Shown: positions 8,776-17,805, counted from the first letter of the stretch. The stretch: 64,000 bases of DNA from Ciceribacter ferrooxidans (GCF_004137355.1 NZ_SDVB01000170.1:62001-126000); one strand, 5' to 3'. A program made the numbers and translations. Notes: a model not told the origin generated them from the letters alone.

Positions 8776-9141
8776 GACTTCGTTCCCTGCTATTAGTAAT
8801 TATTTTTCACAGACTGCGCCAGCGCTACACATTCGTCAACTCGAAACGATGCATATCCGGCAAACTGTGAAATCCATTTTCATTTCGACAAACTCGCATC
8901 CGTTGGATGTTTTTGCGCCTAGCTTCTTGCGCTGCATCTGCCCAAATGGTTAATTCACAATACCAAATAGAGCCCAATCGTCTACCGTATGCGGCGGATT
9001 TTTATCCATCGATCACCTAAGTTGCTGATTTTCACAGTATCTTTTTTCGATTGTCAACAATTTGGTAGCATTTAGGAAAACCATTTGCGGCACAGGTCGC
9101 TAGTTGGTATTATATTGCGAACAACAACCAGAAAGGCGCCG
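8776..9141. promoter_or_regulatory. Divergent promoter/operator region of the amino-sugar locus
   Basis: About 366 bases without a gene, visibly AT-richer than its flanks, lying between the importer operon (minus) and the leader frame/GntR operon (plus). The 7-mer TTCACAG occurs three times: 8806-8812 and 9031-9037 in one orientation, and as CTGTGAA at 8865-8871. A short inverted repeat TGAAA-N5-TTTCA starts at the middle copy (8868-8882). These are candidate sites for the GntR-type regulator or another factor, but no perfect long palindrome was seen. No confident promoter hexamers could be fixed. Confidence 0.5.
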
Positions 9142-9222
9142 ATGACCGCCGCGACAATTTTGAGTTTTGCCGGCAATTGGCGCTTGTTCCCCATTCACGC
9201 TTGGGGCACACACCAGTCATGA
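9142..9222 (+). CDS. Possible 26-residue leader peptide coupled to the GntR gene
   Basis: A short open frame starts at an ATG placed 6 bases after a good ribosome site (GAAAGG). It reads MTAATILSFAGNWRLFPIHA followed by WGTHQS. Its TGA stop (9220-9222) overlaps the GntR ATG (9219-9221) as ATGA, the same arrangement that couples the later genes of this operon. The GntR gene itself has only a weak site upstream of its ATG, so its translation may depend on ribosomes finishing this frame. It is too short to judge by homology, and it might only be a translation-coupling device. The overlap and ribosome site are seen directly; the function is inferred. Confidence 0.45.
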   Translation: MTAATILSFAGNWRLFPIHAWGTHQS

Positions 9223-9971
9223 GCGAGACACTTCCCCTTGAGCAGTTGCAGACGGTTCGTGGCGGCCCCCTCTACGTGCGATTGAAGAAGATGATCCAGG
9301 ACGCGATGTCCTCGGGCCGGTTGAAGCATGGCGACGCCCTCCCCGCGGAGCGGGACATTGCCGATGTCGCCCAGATCAGCCGCGTGACGGTTCGCAAGGC
9401 GATCGATGATCTCGTCGCCGAGGGCCTTCTGGTTCGGCGGAGAGGTTCGGGCACGTTTGTCGTGACGCCGGTGCCGCGTATGCAACAACCGCTCAGCCAA
9501 CTGACCTCCTTCACCGAGGACATGCGACGGCGCGGCATGGTGGCCGGCTCGATATGGATCGAGCGGAGTCTCTCCTTTCCGACCGCGGAGGAAACGATGA
9601 TGCTGGGGCTTGTCGGGGGAGCGCACGTCGCGCGCCTCGTCAGGGTGCGGACGGCGAACGAGATGCCGATCGCGTTCGAACGCACGAGCCTGCCCGACGA
9701 CATTCTGCCGGATCCGAACGCGGTCGAGGATTCGCTTTACAAGCTCTTGCTTTCGCGCGGCTTCCGCCCGATCCGGGCGAACCAGCGGATATCCGCGGTC
9801 GTGCTGAAGGACGAGGAGACGAAGCTTCTCGGCGTGCCGCCGGGTTCGGCGGCGCTCGCCGTCCAGCGCATCGCCTATCTGGAGTCCGGCCGCGTCATGG
9901 AGATGTCGCGCGCGCTCTACCGCAGCGATGCCTATGACCTCGTTGCCGAACTGACGATCGGCGCTCCCTAG
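9219..9971 (+). CDS. GntR-family regulator with UTRA domain (HutC/NagR type)
   Basis: 250 residues from MSETLP. The N-terminal winged HTH is unmistakable: PLYVRLKKMIQDAM, LPAERDIADVAQISRVTVRK, and EGLLVRRRGSGTFV. The rest has the UTRA ligand-binding fold (FTEDMRRRGM, then a C-terminal RVMEMSRALYRSDAYDLVAEL). UTRA regulators near nagA commonly sense amino-sugar phosphates and repress uptake and catabolic genes, so this is the likely controller of both arms of the locus. The start is the ATG overlapping the leader-frame stop; a TTG at 9177 in frame is possible but lacks a better ribosome site. The SIS-domain gene follows after 22 bases. Confidence 0.88.
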   Translation: MSETLPLEQLQTVRGGPLYVRLKKMIQDAMSSGRLKHGDALPAERDIADVAQISRVTVRKAIDDLVAEGLLVRRRGSGTFVVTPVPRMQQPLSQLTSFTEDMRRRGMVAGSIWIERSLSFPTAEETMMLGLVGGAHVARLVRVRTANEMPIAFERTSLPDDILPDPNAVEDSLYKLLLSRGFRPIRANQRISAVVLKDEETKLLGVPPGSAALAVQRIAYLESGRVMEMSRALYRSDAYDLVAELTIGAP

Positions 9972-9993
9972 AACACCTCATCCGGACAGACCG

Positions 9994-11016
9994 ATGCCGA
10001 CAAAAATGCGAGAGGAAATCGACGAGATCCCGGTTGCCGCGGCGCGGTTGCTGGAGCGCTCGGCGCGTGAGATTGCGGAAGCGGGCCACGCGCTGCGAGA
10101 GCGTGACCCGAGCGTGGTCGTCACCATAGCCCGGGGCTCGTCCGACCATGCGGCCCACTTCCTGAAATATGCAGTGGAACTGGAACTCGGCCTGCCGGTC
10201 GCCTCTCTCGGCCCGTCGCTCGCCTCGATCTACGGCGCGCCGATGAAACTCGGCCGGGCGGCGGCCTTCGCCGTCTCGCAGTCGGGGGCGAGCCCCGACA
10301 TCGTCGCCATGGCCGAGGGAAGCCGGACCGGCTGCGCTTTGGCCATCGCGCTCATCAACACCGTGCCCTCGCCGCTTGCGCGTGCGGCATCACTTGCGAT
10401 CGACATACAGGCAGGGCCGGAGATCGCCGTCGCGGCGACGAAGTCCTTCGTGAACTCGGCCGTCGCGGGGCTCGCGATCTTAGCGGCGTGGGGCGGCAGC
10501 GCGGAGCTCGGCCGGGCCGTCGCGGCACTGCCGGATCATCTGGAAGCCGCACTCGCCCTTGACTGGACGAACATGCTCGAACCCTTGTCCAGGACGGACT
10601 CCCTCTACATGCTGGGCCGCGGTCCGACGCTTGCGATCGCCGCCGAGGCGGCGCTGAAATGCAAGGAAACATGCGAGCTCCACGCCGAGGCCTATTCCTC
10701 TGCGGAAGTGCTGCACGGGCCGGTGTCTCTGGTCGAGCGGGATTTCCCCGTCGTCGCCTTCGCAGCCCGGGACAAGGCGGAAGCGTCGATCGCCGGGACG
10801 GTCTCGGCACTCGCCGCGAAGAATGCCGCCTGCTTCATCACCTCCAGCGCCGCCGCGGGCGCCCATGCCCTGCCCTTCGTCGCGACGGGCCATCCGCTCA
10901 CCGATGCGCTGGCGCTCATCGTTCCCTACTACGGTTTCGTCGAGGCGCTTTCGCGCGCCCGCGGCTTCGATCCGGACAAGCCGGCCGCACTCAAGAAAGT
11001 GACCGAAACCAGATGA
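9994..11016 (+). CDS. SIS-domain amino-sugar-phosphate deaminase/isomerase (GlmS C-terminal-like)
   Basis: 340 residues with two SIS halves. The first carries IARGSSDHAAHFLKY and the phosphosugar-binding serines in AVSQSGASPD; the second carries LGRGPTLAIAAEAALKCKETCELHAEAYSSAEVLHGP. This matches the isomerase half of glucosamine-6-phosphate synthase without its glutaminase domain. Proteins of this kind next to nagA act as NagB-II-type deaminases, turning glucosamine-6-phosphate into fructose-6-phosphate and ammonia, or as related ketose isomerases. That fits its place between the regulator and nagA. The stop overlaps the nagA ATG (ATGA). Confidence 0.85.
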   Translation: MPTKMREEIDEIPVAAARLLERSAREIAEAGHALRERDPSVVVTIARGSSDHAAHFLKYAVELELGLPVASLGPSLASIYGAPMKLGRAAAFAVSQSGASPDIVAMAEGSRTGCALAIALINTVPSPLARAASLAIDIQAGPEIAVAATKSFVNSAVAGLAILAAWGGSAELGRAVAALPDHLEAALALDWTNMLEPLSRTDSLYMLGRGPTLAIAAEAALKCKETCELHAEAYSSAEVLHGPVSLVERDFPVVAFAARDKAEASIAGTVSALAAKNAACFITSSAAAGAHALPFVATGHPLTDALALIVPYYGFVEALSRARGFDPDKPAALKKVTETR

Positions 11017-12194
11017 GCGCTCCCCTGTTCGTCGTCGCGAGCCGCATCTTCGACGGTGAGCGATTCCTCACCGATACCGCGCTTCTCGTGGAGGGCGGCA
11101 AGGTCAAGGCACATCTACCGGCTGCCGAACGCCCGGCGGGCTGTCGCCTCCTCATTCTCGACGACGCAACGGTCGTGCCGGGCTTCGTCGATCTTCAGGT
11201 GAACGGCGGCGGCGGCGTGCTCTTCAACAATGCGGCGACGCTCGACGGAATCCGCACCATCTGCGAGACACATGCCCGCTTCGGCACGACGTCACTCATG
11301 GTGACGCTGATCACCGACACCGCAAACGTGCGGGAAAATGCGATCGAGGCGGCCGCCGAGGCGGCGGCGAGAGGATTGCCGGGTTATCTTGGACTCCATT
11401 TCGAAGGACCGCATCTGTCGCTCGCCCGCAAAGGCACGCATGACCCGGCGCTCGTGCGTCCGATGACCAGCGATGATCTTGCAGCGTTGGTCGCCTGCGG
11501 CAGCCGGATCGGCCACGCGATGACGACGGTCGCGCCGGAAAACGTGACGCCGTCGCAAGTTTCGGCGCTGGTCGACGCCGGCTTCAACGTGAGCCTCGGT
11601 CACACCGACTGCAGGGCGGCCGATGTCCCCGCCTACGTCGCCGCCGGAGCAAGCCTCATCACGCATCTCTTCAACGCGATGAGCCAGCTCGGCAACCGCG
11701 AACCCGGGCTCGTCGGGGCCGCCCTTTCCGAGGGCGCGCTTCATTGCGGGCTGATCGCCGACGGCTTCCACGTCGATCCGGTGACGATGGGCGTGGCGCT
11801 GAGGGCGAAACGCGGCCCTGGCCGGATCTTCCTCGTCACCGACGCCATGTCGAGCATCGGCAGCGACGAAACCGGCTTCGAACTCAACGGCCGCCAAGTC
11901 TATCGCCGCGACGGGCGACTGACACTTGCGGACGGCACGCTTGCCGGCGCGGACATCGACATGCTTTCCAGCGTGCGTCTTGCGCACCGGATGCTCGACC
12001 TGCCTCTCGAGGAGGCGCTCCGCATGGCGAGCGCCTATCCGGCGGAGGCGATCGGAGCGCCGTCCAAGGGCCGGCTCATGCCGGACTGTGACGCCGATTT
12101 CCTCGTCCTGTCGCCGGAGCTCGACCTCCGCTCCACCTGGATCGGCGGCGAACGCGTTTTCGACGCGACGGCGCAGGCCGGAGCCAACCGATGA
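11013..12194 (+). CDS. nagA: N-acetylglucosamine-6-phosphate deacetylase
   Basis: 393 residues, the normal NagA length. NagA removes the acetyl group from GlcNAc-6-phosphate, feeding the deaminase encoded just upstream. Visible metal and catalytic positions of the amidohydrolase fold: VDLQVNGGGG (59-68), E131 in HFEGPH, H197 in GHTDC, H218 in THLFNAM and catalytic D277 in VTDAMSS. The ATG overlaps the preceding stop, and its own stop overlaps the ROK kinase ATG, so the three enzymes are translationally coupled. A longer frame upstream is only the continuation of the frame into the SIS gene. Confidence is high for family and substrate class. Confidence 0.93.
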   Translation: MSAPLFVVASRIFDGERFLTDTALLVEGGKVKAHLPAAERPAGCRLLILDDATVVPGFVDLQVNGGGGVLFNNAATLDGIRTICETHARFGTTSLMVTLITDTANVRENAIEAAAEAAARGLPGYLGLHFEGPHLSLARKGTHDPALVRPMTSDDLAALVACGSRIGHAMTTVAPENVTPSQVSALVDAGFNVSLGHTDCRAADVPAYVAAGASLITHLFNAMSQLGNREPGLVGAALSEGALHCGLIADGFHVDPVTMGVALRAKRGPGRIFLVTDAMSSIGSDETGFELNGRQVYRRDGRLTLADGTLAGADIDMLSSVRLAHRMLDLPLEEALRMASAYPAEAIGAPSKGRLMPDCDADFLVLSPELDLRSTWIGGERVFDATAQAGANR

Positions 12195-13108
12195 TCGTCT
12201 GTTTCGATATCGGCGGAACGGCAATCAAGGGCGCCGTCGCGACCAATCCCGACGACATCCGCCAGTTTCCACGGGTCCCAACCCCGGCTAACGACTTCGA
12301 CGCCTTCGTCGCCGCGCTGCGCACCGTGATCGACGCAGCGGGCGGGCGGCCCGACTGTATCGCGCTCTCGATCGCCGGCATCATCGATCCGGACACCAGA
12401 CGCGCCGTCGTCGCCAATATTCCCTGCATCCACGGGCGCCCGCTGGCGGCCGATCTCGAAGCGGCCCTGGGGCTTCCCGTCGTCGTCGCCAACGACGCGG
12501 ACTGCTTCGTGCTGGCGGAGGCCGGACTGGGCGCCGGTCGCGGCCACCGGGTCGTGTTCGGCGTCATCCTCGGCACCGGCGTCGGTGGTGGTCTCGTCAT
12601 CGACGGCAAGCTCATCAACAGCGACGGGGGCTTTGCCGGCGAATGGGGGCACGGGCCGGTCGCCGCGACCGAGGCCGGCACCCCTCCGGTGCATCTGCCG
12701 CGGTTCTCCTGCGGCTGCGGACAGAAGGGCTGCATCGACGCGACCTGCAGCGCCCGCGGGCTCGAAAAGCTGCACAGCCACATCCACGGTGTGGCGCTCA
12801 CGAGCGAAGAGATCATAGAGGCCTGGTCGAAAGGCGACGGCGCCGCCGCACGGACGATCGACGTCTATGTCGACGTGATCGCAAGCCCGCTGGCGCTCGT
12901 CGTCAACGTGACCGGCGCGACGATCCTGCCGGTCGGCGGCGGACTTTCGAATGCCAGAGGCCTGCTTTCCGCCATCGATGAGGCGGTGCGAGGGCGCACG
13001 CTTCGTCGTTTCCCCCGTCCGATTGTCGTTCCCGCCGAGTGCCGGATGGAACCGGGTCTCATCGGCGCCGCGCTGCTCGGGCTGGAAGCCGCGGCCGCAA
13101 CCCGTTAG
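12191..13108 (+). CDS. ROK-family sugar kinase (probable N-acetylglucosamine kinase)
   Basis: 305 residues. ROK signatures are present: phosphate motif DIGGTAIKGAV (6-16), catalytic ND at 101-102, GTGVGGGLVIDGK (128-140), the sugar-contacting EWGH (151-154), and the zinc cluster CGCGQKGC (174-181). ROK kinases of this length phosphorylate glucose, N-acetylglucosamine, N-acetylmannosamine or similar. Since the locus has an ABC importer rather than a phosphotransferase system, the imported sugar arrives unphosphorylated. This kinase would provide the 6-phosphate used by NagA. Its start overlaps the nagA stop. No HTH is present, so it is an enzyme and not a ROK repressor. Confidence 0.9.
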   Translation: MIVCFDIGGTAIKGAVATNPDDIRQFPRVPTPANDFDAFVAALRTVIDAAGGRPDCIALSIAGIIDPDTRRAVVANIPCIHGRPLAADLEAALGLPVVVANDADCFVLAEAGLGAGRGHRVVFGVILGTGVGGGLVIDGKLINSDGGFAGEWGHGPVAATEAGTPPVHLPRFSCGCGQKGCIDATCSARGLEKLHSHIHGVALTSEEIIEAWSKGDGAAARTIDVYVDVIASPLALVVNVTGATILPVGGGLSNARGLLSAIDEAVRGRTLRRFPRPIVVPAECRMEPGLIGAALLGLEAAAATR

Positions 13109-13304
13109 GCGCCGCACGACGGCATCCCGCGCCCCATCCACCATTACCGATATTTCATTATCACCTGTAACCGTCTTGTGCGACACACGGTTGTCGACAC
13201 AACGGCATGTGGCGTCGCGGGATTTGATTTCGGTCAATCACTGCGCGCGGAAATTGTCCGATACCGATCCAAGATATTTCGGAACCGTATGCGATGGGCG
13301 AAAG

Positions 13305-14588
13305 ATGAACGACATCGGAGAAAAACCGGCACCCGACGCCGGACAGGCCGAGCTGGCGAAATTGCTGGAAAGTTCGCGCACGCGCGGCGGCAGGCGGTGG
13401 CTGTGGCGGGGTCTGGCCCTCGTCGCGGTCGCGGCACTCGCCGTCGCCTACTATCTCTACGGCAGCCAGCCGACGACCTACAGCTACACGACCGCCGAGG
13501 CCAAGAAGGGCGATCTCACCGTCATCGTCACCGCCACGGGCTCGATCGAGCCGACGGTCAGCGTCGAGGTCTCCAGCGAGCTTTCCGGCACGGTGCGGGA
13601 TGTTCTGGTGGACTACAACAGCCCGGTGAAGAAGGGCGAAGTGGTCGCGCGGCTCGACACAGCCAAGCTCGAGGCCGACGTGAAGAGCGCGGAGGCGAAA
13701 CTCCTGTCGGCGAAGGCGGCCGTCGCCAAGGCGGAAGCCGACCAGAAGTCGGCCAAGGTCTCGCTCGACCGGCTGACGAACCTGGTCGGCAACCGCGTTT
13801 CGACGCAGCAGGACCTCGACTCGGCCCGCTATACCTATGAGGCGACGGTCGCGACGGTCGAAAGCGCAAAGGCCGACGTGCTCTCGGCCGAGGCGGCACT
13901 CGACCTCGCCAAGGTCAATCTCGCCAAGGCGACCATCGTCTCGCCGATCGACGGCATCGTTCTCTCGCGTGCCGTCGATCCCGGCGCGACGGTTGCCGCC
14001 TCTCTGGAGGCGCCGACGCTCTTCACCATTGCCGGCGACCTGAAGGAGATGGAACTGCAGGTGGACATCGACGAGGCGGACGTCGGCCAGGTTGCGGTCG
14101 GTCAGACGGCGACGTTCACGGTCGATGCGTTCACAGACAAGCGCTTCCCTGCCGAAATCACCGAGATCCGCTACGCCTCCGAAACGGTGAACGACGTCGT
14201 GACCTACATGGGCATCCTGAAGGTCCGTAATGACGAGATGCTGCTGCGTCAGGGCATGACTGCCACCGCCGACATCGTCGTCCAGTCGATCGAGAACACG
14301 CTCCTGATCCCGAACGCCGCGCTCCGCTACACGCCGCCGGAGACCCTGACCGCGATCACCCAAAAGGGCAGCGGCGTCTTCAGCATGTTCCGCCCACCAC
14401 GGATGAGCTCACTCACCACCGCTGAACCACAGGGTGGTGAGCGCGCGATCTGGGTGATGCGCGACGGTGTTCCTACTGCCGTCAACATCGAGATCGGCGC
14501 GAGCGACGGTCAGAATACGGTCGTGACCAAGGGAGAGATTACCGAAGGCGACCTGGTGATCACCGACGCGACCGCCAAGAGCGGCTGA
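13305..14588 (+). CDS. Periplasmic adaptor subunit of efflux system (MacA/HlyD type)
   Basis: 427 residues. One N-terminal membrane anchor lies at about 32-53 (WLWRGLALVAVAALAVAYYLYG). Then comes a biotinyl-lipoyl-like domain (TATGSIEPTVSVEVSSELSG), a lysine/alanine-rich coiled-coil hairpin at about 120-200, and beta-barrel domains (SPIDGIVLSRAVDPGATVA). This is the order found in MacA-like membrane fusion proteins, which bridge an inner-membrane ABC exporter to an outer-membrane TolC-like channel. The start at 13305 places the anchor near the N-terminus; the frame is open further upstream but overlaps the kinase gene. The ATPase gene follows after 12 bases. No TolC-like gene is in the window. 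Confidence 0.9.
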   Translation: MNDIGEKPAPDAGQAELAKLLESSRTRGGRRWLWRGLALVAVAALAVAYYLYGSQPTTYSYTTAEAKKGDLTVIVTATGSIEPTVSVEVSSELSGTVRDVLVDYNSPVKKGEVVARLDTAKLEADVKSAEAKLLSAKAAVAKAEADQKSAKVSLDRLTNLVGNRVSTQQDLDSARYTYEATVATVESAKADVLSAEAALDLAKVNLAKATIVSPIDGIVLSRAVDPGATVAASLEAPTLFTIAGDLKEMELQVDIDEADVGQVAVGQTATFTVDAFTDKRFPAEITEIRYASETVNDVVTYMGILKVRNDEMLLRQGMTATADIVVQSIENTLLIPNAALRYTPPETLTAITQKGSGVFSMFRPPRMSSLTTAEPQGGERAIWVMRDGVPTAVNIEIGASDGQNTVVTKGEITEGDLVITDATAKSG

Positions 14589-14600
14589 GCGGAGAGCCCC

Positions 14601-15317
14601 ATGGCGACGGCTCCCCTCATCGAGTTCCGGCAGGTCACCAAGCTCTACGGCAGCGGCGAAGCGACGATCCGCGCGCTCGACCGTGTCGACCTGGTGATCG
14701 AGAAGCACGAATTCGTCGCGATCATGGGACCTTCCGGGTCAGGCAAGTCGACGGCGATGAACATCCTCGGATGCCTCGACGTGCCGAGTTCGGGGCAATA
14801 CCTGTTCCAGGGAATCGACACCACGGCCTTCGACCGCGGCCAGCACACGCTGCTGCGGCGCTACATGCTAGGCTTCGTCTTTCAGGGCTTCAATCTTCTC
14901 GCACGCACCTCGGCGATTGAGAACGTCGAACTGCCGCTGGTCTATCGCGGGATGGAAGCCCGCGAACGGCGCCGACTCGCGCAGATCGCGCTCGAACAGG
15001 TGGGGCTCGCCGGCCGCGAACACCACACGACACAGGAGCTTTCCGGCGGCCAGCAGCAGCGTGTCGCGATCGCCCGCGCGATCGTCACCAGTCCCGCAGT
15101 GTTGCTTGCCGACGAGCCGACCGGCAACCTCGACACGAAGACCAGCCGGGAAATCATGGAGTTGATCACCGGGCTCAACCGCGAGCACGGCATTACGGTG
15201 ATCATGGTGACCCATGAGGAGGATATCGCCGCCTATGCCGGTCGCCACCTGCGCTTCGTCGACGGCCGCCTCGACCACGACAGCACAAACAGCGGAGCCG
15301 CGACCCATGTTCTATGA
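14601..15317 (+). CDS. ABC exporter ATP-binding protein (MacB/LolD type)
   Basis: 238 residues, only the ATPase domain. Walker [10 protein letters not shown] lies near residue 45, the family-typical [23 protein letters not shown] follows, then the signature [15 protein letters not shown], Walker [12 protein letters not shown] and the H-loop VTHE. The Q-loop and GNLD wording place it with LolD/MacB-type ATPases that work with FtsX-like permeases. Its end overlaps the permease start by 11 bases. In enteric MacB this domain is fused to the permease; here it is a separate gene. Confidence 0.92.
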   Translation: MATAPLIEFRQVTKLYGSGEATIRALDRVDLVIEKHEFVAIMGPSGSGKSTAMNILGCLDVPSSGQYLFQGIDTTAFDRGQHTLLRRYMLGFVFQGFNLLARTSAIENVELPLVYRGMEARERRRLAQIALEQVGLAGREHHTTQELSGGQQQRVAIARAIVTSPAVLLADEPTGNLDTKTSREIMELITGLNREHGITVIMVTHEEDIAAYAGRHLRFVDGRLDHDSTNSGAATHVL

Positions 15318-16512
15318 GACGGTCAAGCTCGCGCTGCGGGCAATCAGCCGCAACCTCCTCAGGTCCTTTCTGACCGTGCTCGGCGTCGTCATCGGCGTCG
15401 CCGCGGTGATCGCCATGGTGACGATCGGCAACGGCACGACGGCGCAGGTGACCGCCGAAATCTCCAAGCTCGGCACCAATCTGCTCTTCGTGCGGCCGGG
15501 ACAGTTCGGGCCGGGTCGCGCCAGCACCTCCGCCAAGAGTTTTACCCTCAGAGACGTCGAGGCGATCCGCGACCAGATCAACGGATTGCAGGCGGTTGCC
15601 CCGGTCAACCAGTCGAGCCAGGTCGCGATCTTCGGCGGAGAGAACCACACGACCACCGTCGTCGGCACCATCAGCGACTATTTCACCGCGATGGACTGGA
15701 ATTTCACCTCGGGACGGGCCTTCCTCTCGACCGAGGAGCGCGGCGGCCAGGCGGTCTGCGTCATCGGCAATACCGTTCGTTCGGAACTCTTTGGTTCCAC
15801 GCCGGCACTCGAACAGAAGATCCGGGTCGGGTCCGTGTCGTGCGACGTGATCGGTATCCTGAAGAAGAAGGGCCAGAGCGGCATGGGCACGGACCAGGAC
15901 GACATCGTCGTCATGCCGATCAAGGTCTTCCAGCGGCGCGTCGGCGGCAACACCGACGTCTCGAGCATCACGCTCTCGGCCCGCGACGGCGTGTCGACCG
16001 CCAAGGTACAGGCGGACGTCGAGCGGTTGCTGCGGGAACGGCGCAAGATCATCGCCGGTCGCGAGGACGATTTTTCCGTCAACGACATGGCACAGATGGC
16101 CTCGACGCTCACCGGAACCACGACGCTGATGACGGGACTTCTCGGCGCGGTCGCCGCCGTCAGCCTGCTGGTCGGCGGCATCGGCATCATGAACATCATG
16201 CTGGTGTCGGTCACCGAGCGCACGCGCGAGATCGGCATCCGGCTCGCGATCGGGGCGCTGGAAAAGCAGGTTTTGATGCAGTTCCTGGTCGAAGCCGTCA
16301 CGCTCTCGCTCTCCGGCGGCATCATCGGCATCCTGCTCGGCCTCGGCCTCGCCTACGGTGCCGTCGTCCTGCTCAATGTGCCCTTCGTCACCAGCCCGTC
16401 GGTGATCGCCCTCGCCTTCGTCTTCTCGGCCGCGATCGGCATGATCTTCGGCTACTTCCCGGCCCGCCGCGCCGCGCAGATGAATCCGATCGAGGCGCTG
16501 AGGCACGAGTAG
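15307..16512 (+). CDS. ABC exporter permease (MacB/FtsX type)
   Basis: 401 residues. One membrane helix lies near the N-terminus ([22 protein letters not shown]), a large periplasmic MacB_PCD domain follows (about 45-255), and three C-terminal helices make the FtsX domain ([40 protein letters not shown] and onward). This is the mechanotransmission type of permease that drives substrates from the periplasm through the adaptor and outer-membrane channel. Start at 15307 ([10 protein letters not shown]) overlaps the ATPase stop, showing translational coupling. Likely substrates are peptides, siderophores or antibiotics, but nothing here fixes that. Confidence 0.92.
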   Translation: MFYETVKLALRAISRNLLRSFLTVLGVVIGVAAVIAMVTIGNGTTAQVTAEISKLGTNLLFVRPGQFGPGRASTSAKSFTLRDVEAIRDQINGLQAVAPVNQSSQVAIFGGENHTTTVVGTISDYFTAMDWNFTSGRAFLSTEERGGQAVCVIGNTVRSELFGSTPALEQKIRVGSVSCDVIGILKKKGQSGMGTDQDDIVVMPIKVFQRRVGGNTDVSSITLSARDGVSTAKVQADVERLLRERRKIIAGREDDFSVNDMAQMASTLTGTTTLMTGLLGAVAAVSLLVGGIGIMNIMLVSVTERTREIGIRLAIGALEKQVLMQFLVEAVTLSLSGGIIGILLGLGLAYGAVVLLNVPFVTSPSVIALAFVFSAAIGMIFGYFPARRAAQMNPIEALRHE

Positions 16513-16533
16513 CGTCGCGGGCGGACAAGCAGA

Positions 16534-17673
16534 TCAGCCCCTCTTAAGCACACGTTCAATGAACGAACGGACGGACGTGCGGAGTGGTCGTGACGATGCC
16601 TGCGTTTTCGTCCCTCGCCCGGCTTGCTGCTCCCTGTCCAGCCGATTGAGTTCGGCAACGTCGTGCTGCAGGACCAGACCGGTGAGGACCGGATGATCCC
16701 AGATGGTCGCGCCCGCGGGCGCCCGCAATGGCGCGTAGTCGACGGGAAAGGCCTCAACCAGTCTTTCCTCGTCGAGCAGCCTCGGTTCCCAGGCCGCATC
16801 GATCGCACGCATCAAAGCGCCCCAGTCCGTCTCCCGATCCGTGGGCTGGCCGTAGACCGGCACGCGCGCCATACCCAGGCTCCCGTAGAGATCGACGACG
16901 CGCAAATCCAGTCCGCAGTCTTCCGACAGTTGTACTTCCGACAAACCCGAGAAGCGTAGATCGGTGGCGAAATGCAGACAGGGAATGCCGTAACTTTCCG
17001 CAAACACCATTCCGTGCAGGCTGGTCGAAACGATCCTCTCGCAGGCGAGAATGGTGTCGATCTTTTCCTTTATTGCCTGCGCCCCAATAGGCGAGACGGT
17101 GTTGATCAGACAGATATCCTGCTTCAATTCGTCGGGAATGCGGTAGCGCGCCAGCGTCTCGCGGATGTGGGCCTCGGCCTCGCGGTCCGTGAGCTCGGAA
17201 AGATGTACGATCACTCCGAGCTTCCACTTCTTTTCGACAGGCGGAGCATAGAAGCGTGGCAGCAACCAGACCGGATCGCCGTAGACACCGCTGGGCGGCC
17301 TCCCGCCCGTCAGCAGGCGTTCGGATACCGGACCGCGGGTCGCGAGCACGCGGAAATCCGACCCCGGCGGAACCGTGAACGGCACGCGCTCCCCGCTGCG
17401 CGCGGCAGGGTTTACCCATGGCGAACATCCGGTTCCCCAGAACCAGACCTCGCCGCCTGAAAATCCATGTCCTATCGTCCCCACGCAAGCCATGCGCAGG
17501 CTTGCCGACTTGGAGGGGCGACGCCGGACGTCCCTGCCGGACAGCAGGGCAACCATCACCGGGCTGAGAGCATCGCCGATATTCAGGTAGTCCATGCTCG
17601 CGGTCGAGCCGGCCCAGGCGAGCGGCACATATCCCTCGGACCGAACGAAAGCCGCCAGGTTGCTGTTCTTCAT
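16534..17673 (-). CDS. Polysaccharide pyruvyl transferase family protein (ExoV-like)
   Basis: 379 residues. Conserved family blocks are GSTASMDYLNIGDALSP near the N-terminus, then VLATRGPVSERLL, VYGDPVWLLPRF, and the nucleotide-binding-like STSLHGMVFAESYGIPCLHF. These enzymes transfer pyruvate from phosphoenolpyruvate to sugars of exopolysaccharides; ExoV of Sinorhizobium succinoglycan is the closest well-known type. It stands alone: macB-like permease on the other strand at one side, the aldolase operon at the other, and no glycosyl transferase, Wzx/Wzy or sugar-nucleotide gene nearby. The acceptor is therefore unknown. Confidence 0.82.
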   Translation of the reverse strand: MKNSNLAAFVRSEGYVPLAWAGSTASMDYLNIGDALSPVMVALLSGRDVRRRPSKSASLRMACVGTIGHGFSGGEVWFWGTGCSPWVNPAARSGERVPFTVPPGSDFRVLATRGPVSERLLTGGRPPSGVYGDPVWLLPRFYAPPVEKKWKLGVIVHLSELTDREAEAHIRETLARYRIPDELKQDICLINTVSPIGAQAIKEKIDTILACERIVSTSLHGMVFAESYGIPCLHFATDLRFSGLSEVQLSEDCGLDLRVVDLYGSLGMARVPVYGQPTDRETDWGALMRAIDAAWEPRLLDEERLVEAFPVDYAPLRAPAGATIWDHPVLTGLVLQHDVAELNRLDREQQAGRGTKTQASSRPLRTSVRSFIERVLKRG

Positions 17674-17805
17674 GTCGCGCGCCTCTCCATGATCTCCGCC
17701 GAGCAGAGCTTTCGCCTAGCACGACATCGCCGGCCACGAAAGTGATCGCGTCCGTTCCCGACCGGAGATCTTCTCGACATTGGGTAGCATGCCTGCGATC
17801 GGACG

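Noticed and set aside
13176-13202. TTGTG ... CACAA dyad upstream of the macA-like gene
   Set aside because: Only the outer five bases pair; the inner part does not match, so it may be chance.
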